From JBQTIU01 sp052387815 (GTDB lineage: Bacteria; Pseudomonadota; Alphaproteobacteria; CACIAM-22H2): a stretch of 64,000 bases of DNA. Below, one piece after another: positions 52,510 to 60,818 of the stretch (position 1 is its first letter; each line of letters begins with the position of its first letter). The notes below the pieces were generated by a model. It saw nothing but the letters and a program-made list of their open reading frames with translations, had not been told where the DNA came from and searched no databases. Location: assembly GCA_052387815.1 (NCBI GenBank), contig JBQTIU010000013.1, forward strand, positions 67,716 to 131,715, given 5' to 3'. The position numbers and the translations under genes were made by a program.

Positions 52510-52998
52510 ATGCCGAATCGGCCGGACTTCGATCCCGCGGCGTTACGGACGCCGCAGGTCGGCCATGCTTACGACTATTGGGCGGGCAAGCGGGCCGGGC
52601 GCGTCATGCCCGCGCGCGCCGACATCGATCCCGCCGAGATGGCCGAGTGGCTTCCCTGCACCATGCTGGTGGACGTGGCCTGGGATCCGCTCGATTTCCG
52701 GTTCCGGCTGGTCGGCACAGAGATCGTCGACAACTACGGCAGCGACTGGACCGGCCGGCGGCTCAAGGACCTCGATTGCGGCGGCAAGCTTGCGGAGATC
52801 GTCGGCGAATATGCGGCGAGCGTGACCGACAAAACCCCGTCCTACTTCACCGACAGCTACGTTGCGCGAAGCGGCACGTTCATGCGCTACGAGCGCCTGC
52901 TGCTGCCGCTGTCCGCGGACGGCATCGACGTCAACATGTTGCTCGGCGTGCAAATCCCGCTGCGGCTGGAACCCCACGCGGGGCTCAAGATCGCCTGA
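52510..52998 (+). CDS. PAS-like domain protein
   Basis: The 162-residue protein is essentially one PAS-type domain of the PAS_5 kind found in alphaproteobacteria. Typical segments are YDYWAGKRAGRVMPARADIDP, a beta-strand core DFRFRLVGTEIVDNYGSDWTGRRL (two pieces), and RYERLLLPLSADG. No output domain is attached. It may sense a small ligand and act on a partner, but nothing shows which. The ATG at 52510 follows GGAAGGGG. Confidence 0.7.
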   Translation: MPNRPDFDPAALRTPQVGHAYDYWAGKRAGRVMPARADIDPAEMAEWLPCTMLVDVAWDPLDFRFRLVGTEIVDNYGSDWTGRRLKDLDCGGKLAEIVGEYAASVTDKTPSYFTDSYVARSGTFMRYERLLLPLSADGIDVNMLLGVQIPLRLEPHAGLKIA

Positions 52999-53023
52999 GC
53001 CGCTCCGCGGGGCGGGCCGATCC

Positions 53024-53863
53024 CTACTCGCCCGAACCCAAAAGTTGACCGCGTTCGCGCGCCAGCCGGAAGGCGTGCAGGAACACGGCCAACGCCACCG
53101 CGAAATAGACGAGATTGAGCGCCAGCGATGAGACCATCAGATCGCTACGGAAGACGCCGTCGATCATCGCCGCCCGCATGCCCTCGAAAACATGGGTCGA
53201 GGGCAGCGCCCAGGCGACCGGGCGCAGCCAGACCGGCAGCGTGTCGACCGGGTAATAGACGCCGCTGATCGGCGCCAGGACGAAAATCGACGCCCAGGCG
53301 AAGCTTTCGGCGGCCAGCCCGAAGCGGATCAAGAGCGCCGACATCAAGAGGCCGACCGACCAGCCCAGCATCACCAAGAGCACGTAGAAGACCACGAGCT
53401 GCGGGCCCAAATCGAACACCGAATAGGCGAACAGCGGAATGGCGAGCAGCGCCGCCGGGAGGACGCCGAACAGCGAGCGCAAGATCGACAGGCACATCAG
53501 CGCCAGCGCGTATTCGACCGGGCGCAGGGGGGTGACGAACAGATTGGCGAGGTTGCGCGACCACATTTCCTCGAGCAGCGACAGCGTCATGCCGAACTGG
53601 CCGCGGACCAGCACGTCCCACAGCAGGACGGCGCCGATCAACAGCCCGCCCGCCCGCACCACCCAGGCCGAGTGGTTGGCGAGGAAGACGGTCATGAAGC
53701 CCCACACGACCATCTGCAGGATCGGCCAGTACATGAGGTCGAAAACCCGCGTCCACGACGAGCGCATGAGGTAGAAATGGCGCCGCAGGATGGCGCCGAT
53801 CCGCCGCAGCGAGCCGTGGGGATCGATGTCCCGCGCCCAGCCCGAAGCCGGCGGCGCGCTCAT
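53024..53863 (-). CDS. ABC-2 type transporter permease
   Basis: The 279-residue membrane protein has six helices, with the first near LMYWPILQMVVWGFMTVFLA and conserved ABC-2 features in the final third (FAWASIFVLAPISGVYYPVD, LPVWLRPVAWALPSTH). It is an exporter permease, probably for a polysaccharide, lipid or drug. The ATG overlaps the ATPase gene stop by 4 bases. Confidence 0.85.
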   Translation of the reverse strand: MSAPPASGWARDIDPHGSLRRIGAILRRHFYLMRSSWTRVFDLMYWPILQMVVWGFMTVFLANHSAWVVRAGGLLIGAVLLWDVLVRGQFGMTLSLLEEMWSRNLANLFVTPLRPVEYALALMCLSILRSLFGVLPAALLAIPLFAYSVFDLGPQLVVFYVLLVMLGWSVGLLMSALLIRFGLAAESFAWASIFVLAPISGVYYPVDTLPVWLRPVAWALPSTHVFEGMRAAMIDGVFRSDLMVSSLALNLVYFAVALAVFLHAFRLARERGQLLGSGE

Positions 53864-54603
53864 TGGGCGGCCTCTCTGCGGTTGCGCGCGATGTCGAGGA
53901 ACACCTCCTCGAGCGTGTCGCGGCCGTAGCGGGCGATGAGCGCGGCGGGCGCGCCGCGGTCGACGATATGGCCGGCCTTCATCATCAGCACGTCCTCGCA
54001 CAGGCGCTCGACCTCGGCCATGTTGTGCGAGGCGAGCAGGATCGAGGCGCCCGTCGAGCGCTGGGTGCGCTTGAGGTAGGCGCGGACCCAGTCGGCGGTG
54101 TCGGGATCGAGGCTCGCCGTCGGCTCGTCGAGCAGCAGCAATTCCGGTTCGTTGAGCAGCGCCTTGGCGAGCGCGACGCGGGTCTTCTGGCCCGAGGACA
54201 GGCTGCCGGTCGCCCGCTTGAGCAGGCCGGTGAAATCGAGGTCCGCCGCCAGGCGAGCGAGCCGCTCGCGCGGGCGGCGCACGCTGTAGAGCCGGGCGTA
54301 GACCGTGAGGTTCTCCTCGACCGTGAGGCGCTGGGGCAGGTCGACATAGGGCGAGGAGAAGTTGAGCCGCGGCAGGACGCGGTGGCGATGACGGAGCATG
54401 TCCTCGCCGAGCACCAGGATCGACCCGCCGGTGGGGATCAAGAGACCGAGCAGCATCGACAGGGTCGTCGTCTTGCCGGCGCCGTTGCCGCCCAAGAGCC
54501 CGGTGGTCAGGCCCTTGTCGACCGTGAAGCTGACGCGCTCGACCGCGGTCACGTCCTTGAATCGCTTGGTGAGGTTTTCAACCTCGATGACGGGCGGTTC
54601 CAT
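53860..54603 (-). CDS. ABC-2 type transporter ATP-binding protein
   Basis: The 247-residue ATPase has Walker A GGNGAGKTT, a signature of the form LSSGQKTR, Walker B LLLLDEPTASLD and switch His in LASHNMAEV. With the adjacent permease it forms a two-gene exporter. The substrate is unknown; the nearby polysaccharide-type sugar transferase gene makes a surface polymer conceivable, but the two are separated by other genes. Confidence 0.88.
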   Translation of the reverse strand: MEPPVIEVENLTKRFKDVTAVERVSFTVDKGLTTGLLGGNGAGKTTTLSMLLGLLIPTGGSILVLGEDMLRHRHRVLPRLNFSSPYVDLPQRLTVEENLTVYARLYSVRRPRERLARLAADLDFTGLLKRATGSLSSGQKTRVALAKALLNEPELLLLDEPTASLDPDTADWVRAYLKRTQRSTGASILLASHNMAEVERLCEDVLMMKAGHIVDRGAPAALIARYGRDTLEEVFLDIARNRREAAQ

Positions 54604-54660
54604 GGACGCTTATATGGCGTCAAAACCGGGCCCGGGCCAGCGGTTTCGAGGCGCGGCGGG

Positions 54661-54960
54661 TCAGGCCGGCGCGGGCGCCTGTTTGACGGTCATCGTTCGG
54701 GGGCCGCGGCTGGCGGCGGCGAGAAGCGCGTCGATATGCCAGCCTTGGAATACGGCGAAACCGGCCGCCCGTCCGAACTGGAGGGCGGTTTCGGATTCGC
54801 AGCGGGACAGGATCGCCCGCGCGCGGCCGATTCGTTCGACCGTCGCCGTCAGCTCCTCGGCGCGCCGCCCGGCGCGGTGGCGGTCGAGCCGCTCCACGTA
54901 GTCGAGCAGCAGCGCTTCCTGGTTCGCCACGCGCTCCTCGACCCTCGGCTTGGCGTTCAT
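54661..54960 (-). CDS. Small hypothetical protein coupled to the GGDEF-EAL gene
   Basis: I do not recognise this 99-residue protein. It starts MNAKPRVEERVANQEALLLD and continues with long amphipathic helices rich in Arg, Glu and Leu (YVERLDRHRAGRRAEELTAT), so it is probably helical, possibly coiled-coil. Its ATG overlaps the stop of the GGDEF-EAL gene (ATGA), which implies translational coupling and perhaps a role in binding or regulating that enzyme. Confidence 0.6.
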   Translation of the reverse strand: MNAKPRVEERVANQEALLLDYVERLDRHRAGRRAEELTATVERIGRARAILSRCESETALQFGRAAGFAVFQGWHIDALLAAASRGPRTMTVKQAPAPA

Positions 54961-56552
54961 GGGCGCTCCGTCCTCTCGCCGGGGCAGGCAGCGGCGGTCT
55001 TGAGCCGATCTTGCCGGCGAACCGGTTGGCGATCCGTGAACGAGGGCGGCGTCAGGTCTGCAGGGCGGAGATGGCGCCGCTCGCTGTTGCGGGCGCGCGG
55101 GCGGTTTTCCAGCCCACGCAGGAACTCGTCCGCGGGGACCGGCCGGCCGATCTGGTAGCCCTGGACGATCGGACACCCCAGTCGTTCGACCGAACGCAGC
55201 AAGTCCAGACTTTCCACGCCCTCCGCCACGACGTCGATGTCGAGATTGCGGCACAGCGAGACGATCGATTTGACGATCGCCCCGTCCACCCGGCTGGTCG
55301 CCGTTTCCTGGATGAACGACTGGTCGATCTTGACTTCGGCAATCGACATCTTCTTGAGATTGTTGAACGAGGTATAACCGGTCCCGAAATCGTCGAGCGA
55401 AATGGTGATGCCGGCGGCGCGAAGGTCCTTGGCCACGCCCATCGCCCGCTCGGTATCGGTCATGAGCGCGGTCTCGGTGATCTCCAGAATGAGGCGCTCG
55501 GGATCGACCCGCCGTTCGCGGAGCAGATCGAGGATCTGCTCCGGCAGTCCGCGGTCGAGAAGCAGGGACGACGACAGGTTGACCGCCAGCGACAGGTCGA
55601 AGCCGGCCCGCCGCCAGGCCTCGGTATCGCTGAGCGACTGGCGCAGGATGGCGAAGGTGAGCGGCCGGATCACGGCCGAGCGTTCGGCGCCGGGGATGAA
55701 TTCGCGGGGGAGGAGATATCCGTATTCGGGATGCTGCCAGCGCACCAGGGCCTCGGCGCCGATGACGCGGCCCGAGCGGATATCCAGCTTGGGCTGATAG
55801 CACAGGCGCAGTTCGTCGTTGTCGATGGCGCGGCTCAACTGCCGGGGGAGCAGGGTGGCGCGCGTCAGGTCCTGTTCCTGGTCGGCCCTGAACACGGTGC
55901 AGCCCAGACGACAGCGCTTGGCTTCGTACATGGCCATGTCGGCGCCGGCCAGCAGCGAGGATTCGTCCGTGCCGTGCTCGGGGAACAAGGCGATGCCGAT
56001 CGAAATTTCGATGTCCAGGCTGTGGTCGGCGAGGCGCACCGGGGGTGCGAAACTCTGCACGATCTTGTCGGCGACCACGAGGGCGCCGGCCATGCTGGCG
56101 GCGGTCGGCAGCAGGGCGGCGAACTCGTCGCCGCCCAGTCGCGCGACGGTATCGGAACCGCGCACCACCGACAGCAATCGCCGCGCCACCTCGCGGAGCA
56201 GCTCGTCGCCGACCCGGTGGCCGAGCGTGTCGTTGATTTCCTTGAACCGGTCGAGGTCCATCATCAGGACCGGCAGGCACCGTTTTTCGCGGCGCGCCAT
56301 TTCGAGCGCCTGGACGAGCCGGTCGTGGAACAAGACACGGTTGGGCAGGCCGGTCAGCGGATCGTCGAAACTCATCCGGCGGACGCACTCGTGGGCCGCC
56401 GCCAATTCGGCGTCGAGCCGCTGGCCGCGGCGCTGGGCCTCGCCGAGCGCGCGTTCGAGCGCCTCGAGGCGCGGTCCCGCGGCCCCGCCGATCGCGCCGG
56501 CGTGCGCCGCCGCGCCGTTCGATTGCCGATCCTGGTTCGCCCGAGTGGACAA
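54957..56552 (-). CDS. Diguanylate cyclase/phosphodiesterase (GGDEF-EAL)
   Basis: The ~531-residue protein has a short N-terminal coiled-coil-like region (about 28-60), a GGDEF domain with intact GGDEF (140-144) and an I-site RGSD (131-134, five residues upstream), and an EAL domain with EAL (267-269), plus LEITETALM and DDFGTGYTSFNNL. Both activities could be functional. No membrane segment or sensor domain is seen. The start is uncertain: a TTG at 56552 is chosen because upstream codons to 56855 lie in repeats and look non-coding. Confidence 0.85.
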   Translation of the reverse strand: MSTRANQDRQSNGAAAHAGAIGGAAGPRLEALERALGEAQRRGQRLDAELAAAHECVRRMSFDDPLTGLPNRVLFHDRLVQALEMARREKRCLPVLMMDLDRFKEINDTLGHRVGDELLREVARRLLSVVRGSDTVARLGGDEFAALLPTAASMAGALVVADKIVQSFAPPVRLADHSLDIEISIGIALFPEHGTDESSLLAGADMAMYEAKRCRLGCTVFRADQEQDLTRATLLPRQLSRAIDNDELRLCYQPKLDIRSGRVIGAEALVRWQHPEYGYLLPREFIPGAERSAVIRPLTFAILRQSLSDTEAWRRAGFDLSLAVNLSSSLLLDRGLPEQILDLLRERRVDPERLILEITETALMTDTERAMGVAKDLRAAGITISLDDFGTGYTSFNNLKKMSIAEVKIDQSFIQETATSRVDGAIVKSIVSLCRNLDIDVVAEGVESLDLLRSVERLGCPIVQGYQIGRPVPADEFLRGLENRPRARNSERRHLRPADLTPPSFTDRQPVRRQDRLKTAAACPGERTERP

Positions 56553-56943
56553 TTGCCTGGGGGGCTCCTCGTCGCGGCTGGTCGAAGACCGCCGCCCTTG
56601 ACGGCGGCAGGGAACAACGGGGCGGGGCAACGCCCCGCCGGGTAAGCCCTGACCCGTCCGTGGCCGGCTAGCGGTTGCTACACCAGCCCGGGTAAACGGC
56701 CGGTTAATCGCCCGCGCCTCCTCCCTACCTTCCCGACCCGCAAAGCGCGTGGGGGCGGCGATGTCCATTGACATCGGGTGGCGAGCGTGAGCCGAGCCGC
56801 GCGAGGCGCAGCCGCGCGAGGGGCAGCCCCGAATTGGGTTGCGCCGGCCCCTCACCCGCCGCTGCGCGGCGACCTCTCCCCACGGGATGAGGTGAAGCGA
56901 TCGATCTCGCGGCGTCCGACTGCAATTGCCCTCGGTGGGGGCG
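56553..56943. other. Gene-free stretch with hairpins and REP-like repeats
   Basis: No convincing gene is seen. The stretch holds GGTCGAAGACC- and CCGCCCTTGACGGCGG-type hairpins (56580-56612), a GGGGCGGGGCAACGCCCCGCC hairpin (about 56618-56638), a direct repeat of GCCGCGCGAGG (about 56801-56823) and a REP-like CCCCTCACCCGCCGCTGCGC / GATGAGG segment (about 56849-56893). It lies between two minus-strand genes, so it includes the 5' leader of the GGDEF-EAL gene and the end of the sugar-transferase gene to its right. Confidence 0.6.
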
Positions 56944-58356
56944 TCAATATGCGTTCCTGTTGACGACCACGAAGGGCGTCAGGCACAGGATTTTGAGGTC
57001 GAAAAAGAGCGACCAGTTGTCGATGTAATAAAGGTCGTACTGGACCCGCTGGCGCATCTTCTCGGGCGTGTCGGTTTCGCCGCGCAGGCCGTTGACCTGG
57101 GCCCAACCGGTGATGCCCGGCTTGACCCGGTGACGGCTCAGGTAATCGTCGATGATCCGGGCGTATTGTTCGTTATGCGCGACGGCGTGCGGCCGCGGGC
57201 CGACCAGCGACATCTCGCCCCGCAGGACGTTCAGGATCTGCGGCAATTCGTCGAGGCTGGTGCGCCGCAAAAAGGCTCCGACGCGGGTGATCCGCGGGTC
57301 GTTGCGCCGCGCTTGCGCCACCACGGTGTCGTCCTTCGGGTCGTGATGCATGGTCCGGAACTTGAACACCGTGATCGGGCCGTTGTTGAACCCGTACCGC
57401 TTCTGGCGGAACAGGACCGGTCCCGGCGAGTCGAGCCTGATCGCCAGCGCGATCGCCGCGAACAGGGGAACGAACAGGATCAGCAGCGCCGCCGCGAGCA
57501 CCCGGTCCTCGACGGTCTTGAGGACCAGGCTCCAGCCGGACAGCGGCCGCTCGAGGATCGACAACAGCGGCACGCCGGCGAACGCCTGGAAGCCGCGCGC
57601 CGGCAAGGTCCAGCCGAAATAGTCGGGACAGAGCTTGACGTTGACCGGCACGACCTTGAGTTTCTTCATCATCTCCTGAATGCTGGCCGAGGATCGCCAC
57701 GGCAGCGCGACGACGATCTCGTCGATCGGATGGGCGCGCGCGAAGCGGACAAGGTCGTCGACCGTGCCGCTCACACGATGGCCTTCGATCGCCTCGGGGA
57801 TGCGGGTCTTGCGGTCGTCGAAGACGCCGACGATCCGATATTGGCCCTCGCCCTGCGCCTCGAGTTGGCGGATCAGCAGCTGGCCGAGCTCGCCCGCCCC
57901 GATGACCGCGACCTTGAGGCTCAAGAGCCCGGTGCTGTGCCAGCGGTCGATTTGCAGCAACACGGCGAGGCGGGCGATGACGAAGCCGGCGAAGGCGAAC
58001 GCCGCCCACCCGAGCACGAAGGCCCGGGAGAAGAAGATCGAGGTCTGCGTGAAATAGGCGAGCGCGATGAGGGTCAGCAGCACCGCCAGCCAGGCGGCCG
58101 CGAGCTGGCCAAGCTGGAGGGCGAGGCGCGACAGATTGGGAAAAATGTAAAGCTGCGCCACCTGCATGTAATTGATGGTCAGGATCACCGCGACGACGAT
58201 CGCGATCCAATACAGGTTGGTGAGGTCGAGCCCGTCATGGCGCAGCCAATACGCGGCCACCGCCGCCAGCACGACGGCGGCCGCATCGGCAATCCGAAGG
58301 GCGCCTAAGAGCAGCGTCTGAAGATCGGCGGCAACGACACGCGACTGGAACAACAT
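56944..58356 (-). CDS. Undecaprenyl-phosphate glucose/sugar phosphotransferase (WcaJ-type)
   Basis: This 470-residue membrane enzyme starts exopolysaccharide repeat-unit synthesis by moving a sugar-1-phosphate onto undecaprenyl phosphate. It has four to five N-terminal helices (residues 15-135), a CoA-binding-like middle domain (KVAVIGAGELGQLLIRQL) and a C-terminal bacterial sugar transferase domain with KRYGFNNGPITVFKFRTMH, LRRTSLDELPQILNVLRGE and SLVGPRPHAVAHN. No other exopolysaccharide gene lies nearby. Confidence 0.92.
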   Translation of the reverse strand: MLFQSRVVAADLQTLLLGALRIADAAAVVLAAVAAYWLRHDGLDLTNLYWIAIVVAVILTINYMQVAQLYIFPNLSRLALQLGQLAAAWLAVLLTLIALAYFTQTSIFFSRAFVLGWAAFAFAGFVIARLAVLLQIDRWHSTGLLSLKVAVIGAGELGQLLIRQLEAQGEGQYRIVGVFDDRKTRIPEAIEGHRVSGTVDDLVRFARAHPIDEIVVALPWRSSASIQEMMKKLKVVPVNVKLCPDYFGWTLPARGFQAFAGVPLLSILERPLSGWSLVLKTVEDRVLAAALLILFVPLFAAIALAIRLDSPGPVLFRQKRYGFNNGPITVFKFRTMHHDPKDDTVVAQARRNDPRITRVGAFLRRTSLDELPQILNVLRGEMSLVGPRPHAVAHNEQYARIIDDYLSRHRVKPGITGWAQVNGLRGETDTPEKMRQRVQYDLYYIDNWSLFFDLKILCLTPFVVVNRNAY

Positions 58357-58560
58357 TCGCCACGCAACCGGAACACACGACGACGACCCTCCCGGCCGCC
58401 CTCCCCGAGGCGCCGCCGGATGCGGTGATGGCGCCGAAGCTGCCCCCCGCCTTTATGAAACGTGCAACATAGGCGAATTATGCCGCCGCCGCCAAGCGGG
58501 CTCGCAAAGCGCGCCCGGCGACCCCCAACCCCGGCCTCCCGAAGGGCTCGAGGGGCGCTC

Positions 58561-58613
58561 AAATATCGACCTCGGTTATTTAGTTAGGTTATTGATATTA
58601 GAGGATAATGATC
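58561..58613. promoter_or_regulatory. AT-rich block upstream of the sugar phosphotransferase gene
   Basis: About 53 bases are far more AT-rich than the surroundings and contain a direct repeat GGTTATT (about 58574-58595). The block lies between the LapG-like gene's stop and the sugar-transferase start and could hold a promoter or a regulator site. I cannot define exact -35 and -10 boxes. Confidence 0.35.
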
Positions 58614-58632
58614 GAATCGAGCCGGCCGGCGG

Positions 58633-59301
58633 TCAGGGCCGGTGCAGCCACCAGGCGGCTTGGTTGATCGAGTACACCGGCCGGTAGTGCCGGATGCGCT
58701 CGGCGTGGACCACCTGGGGGACCTGGTTGTCGAGGACGAGCGCGCGCCCGTCGAGATAGACGATCAGGATCGCGTGCGCGACCCCAAGGTTGAGATCCTC
58801 GACCACGGCGACCCGCAGCTCGGCATCCTCGAAGCCGAGCTGGCGCAGCGAAACGTACTTGGCGATCGCATAATCCTCGCAGTCGCCGTCCCTGCCGAAG
58901 AACTGCAACGGGCTCGCCCAATAGTCGTTGACCCCGTAATTGACCGGGTCGGTCACATACGGCGCCCGGTTCAGGAAGGCGTTGACGGCTTCCAGTTGGG
59001 CGATCCGGTCGCGGCCGGCCAGGCCGGCGAGCAGCGCCCGCCACTCCTCGACGTGGCAGCGGTTGAGTCGCCTGGCGGTGCACGGCCCTTCGTACTGGGC
59101 CCGTTCGCGAATCTCGCGCTCGAGCACGCCCGTCCATTTCTTGAACGGGGAAAGATCGGCGCCGCGGACTTCGCGGGTGCCGAAGATCGGCGGGTAGAGG
59201 GGTTCGGCTGCCGGCGCCGGCCCCGCCAAGAGCGCGAGCGCCAACAGCGCGATTCCCCGAACGGCGCGCGAACGGCACGGATTGCGGCACGATGCGGCCA
59301 T
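58633..59301 (-). CDS. LapG-like transglutaminase-like cysteine protease
   Basis: The 222-residue protein has a signal peptide (hydrophobic residues 17-31, cleavage near APA-AEP) and the BTLCP/LapG catalytic triad: Cys141 in RDGDCEDYAIAKY, His176 in LGVAHAILIV and Asp191 in LVLDNQ. In other bacteria LapG cuts a surface adhesin and is held back by a c-di-GMP-binding membrane partner. Here it lies near c-di-GMP enzymes and an EPS gene, which suits a similar role. No LapD-like partner or adhesin is in the window. Confidence 0.85.
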   Translation of the reverse strand: MAASCRNPCRSRAVRGIALLALALLAGPAPAAEPLYPPIFGTREVRGADLSPFKKWTGVLEREIRERAQYEGPCTARRLNRCHVEEWRALLAGLAGRDRIAQLEAVNAFLNRAPYVTDPVNYGVNDYWASPLQFFGRDGDCEDYAIAKYVSLRQLGFEDAELRVAVVEDLNLGVAHAILIVYLDGRALVLDNQVPQVVHAERIRHYRPVYSINQAAWWLHRP

Positions 59302-59351
59302 CGCCGGCCTCGTAGTCCTCGGTCCTGGCGGCGATGATCCACGATTGGGTA

Positions 59352-59567
59352 TTAAAACATCGCTACGGGTTGGTGTTCCACCCGGCCGCTGCCCTTCTCG
59401 AACACCAGCGCCGCCCCGTCCAGGAGCGCCCTCTCCCAGCCGTAAATCTGGTTCGGATGAATCCCGAACCGCGCCGCCAACTCCGGCACCGTCTCGTGCC
59501 CGGCGACCGCCGCCAACGCCGCCTTCGCCTTGAACGAAGCTGCGCGCCTCTTCCGAATGTTCGTCAT
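59352..59567 (-). pseudogene. Truncated IS3-family transposase orfA
   Basis: The frame from 59567 encodes MTNIRKRRAASFKAKAALAA followed by GHETVPELAARFGIHPNQIYGWERALL and VFEKGSG. This is the helix-turn-helix N-terminal part of IS3-family OrfA, which normally continues as a coiled coil into orfB. Here it runs into an unrelated tail (VEHQPVAMF) and stops. It is not a working transposase. Confidence 0.8.
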
Positions 59568-59646
59568 CGTCTGCTCTTTGGATTTCGCTACCTGTCGGAG
59601 CACAGTTCCACCTTAGCCAGCTGTCCGGTTTTCCAGGGCCACCTCA
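59352..59646 (-). mobile_element. IS3-family insertion sequence remnant (one end plus truncated orfA)
   Basis: On the minus strand the element begins at 59646 with TGAGGTGGCCC, then GGACAG and TAAGGTGGAACT, an end typical of IS3-family elements, and enters orfA at 59567. The homology stops within orfA, and no orfB or second end is present in the 50 bases before the LapG-like gene. A related end is at 63863. Confidence 0.75.
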
Positions 59647-60807
59647 GGCAGTCGTCCTTCCGCGTCGGGCGAAATCGAAGAACTCGTCCGCGGGCATGGG
59701 CTTGCCGATAAGATAGCCCTGTCCGGTGTCGCATTTCAGGGAGCGCAAGAATTCCAAGGCCTGGGTCGTCTCTATGCCTTCCGCGCACAGCTTCAGGCGA
59801 AACCCGCGGGCGAGGCCGGCGATCGACTGCACGATCTTTTCCGCATCCTCGTTCATTCCAATCTCCATGACGAACGACTTGTCGATCTTCATCTCGTTGA
59901 ACGGCAGCCGGAGCAGTTGGACGAGGGAAGAGTAGCCGGTGCCGAAGTCGTCGATGGAGAGCCCGAAACCCTTGAGCCGGAATCGGGTCAGGATGTCCAT
60001 GGACGCGGCAGCGTTGGCCATCGCCCCGCTTTCCGTGATCTCGAGCACGATATCCGAAGTGGGAAAGCCTTCCGCTTCGGCCAGGGCCGCGGTCCGATCG
60101 GGCAGCCTGAGGTCGCCCAAAAGGAAGGGCGACAGATTGACCGAAACCGCGAGCGTCATCCCGTTGTCGCGCCAAGCGCACGCTTGTGAAATCGCGGCGC
60201 GGAGCACCTGATCGGTCAAGCTCGCGATCAACCCGCTGTTCTCGGCCAGGGAGATGAAATGATCCGGGGAAACAAGACCTCGATCGGGGTGTTGCCAGCG
60301 CACCAGCGCCTCGCAGCCGACGATGTTGAAGCCGTTGTTCTCCTTGAAACTGACCTGGGGCTGGTAGTAGGGGACGAGTTGGCCGGCATAGATTGCTTCT
60401 TCCAGCTCCTTCTTTTCAATGGGACTGGTGCCCTCGGTGACACTCCTTAGGATGACTTGCAGTTCGGCCACGCGAAACGGCTTCGAGAGGGTTCCCGAAA
60501 CCGTGAGGCCGAGGCTCGCGCCCAGGCGCTGCGCGGTTGCGAGTACGCGGGGATCGGCGCCGCTTACGAGGAAGATCTTTGCTCGGCAGTCGTCCTCGGC
60601 AAGATAGCGCAGCAGCTCGACGCCGTCGCACTGCGGCATCATCAGGTCAAGAAAAATGATCTCAGGCTTCAGCCCGAGATAGCTGGCAAGAAATTGGTTC
60701 CGGTTCTCCGCAGCCGCGGCCCTGATCCCGATCGCCTCGGCGACGGAGGAGACGATCTCGCAAATTTGCGGATCGTCGTCCACGATCAAGATGGAGCGAG
60801 CGTGCAT
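59644..60807 (-). CDS. Response regulator with EAL (c-di-GMP phosphodiesterase) output domain
   Basis: The 387-residue protein has an N-terminal receiver domain (ILIVDDD at 7-12, phosphoacceptor Asp54 in IIFLDLMMP, Lys in SKPF) and a C-terminal EAL domain with EAL (166-168), LEITESGAM and DDFGTGYSSLVQLLR. Phosphorylation by the adjacent hybrid kinase probably controls c-di-GMP breakdown. The ATG at 60807 is preceded by GAAGGG. Its TGA stop (59644-59646) is also the first three bases of the IS3-family remnant, so the original C-terminus may be slightly altered. Confidence 0.9.
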   Translation of the reverse strand: MHARSILIVDDDPQICEIVSSVAEAIGIRAAAAENRNQFLASYLGLKPEIIFLDLMMPQCDGVELLRYLAEDDCRAKIFLVSGADPRVLATAQRLGASLGLTVSGTLSKPFRVAELQVILRSVTEGTSPIEKKELEEAIYAGQLVPYYQPQVSFKENNGFNIVGCEALVRWQHPDRGLVSPDHFISLAENSGLIASLTDQVLRAAISQACAWRDNGMTLAVSVNLSPFLLGDLRLPDRTAALAEAEGFPTSDIVLEITESGAMANAAASMDILTRFRLKGFGLSIDDFGTGYSSLVQLLRLPFNEMKIDKSFVMEIGMNEDAEKIVQSIAGLARGFRLKLCAEGIETTQALEFLRSLKCDTGQGYLIGKPMPADEFFDFARRGRTTA

Positions 60808-60818
60808 ACCGCCACCCT

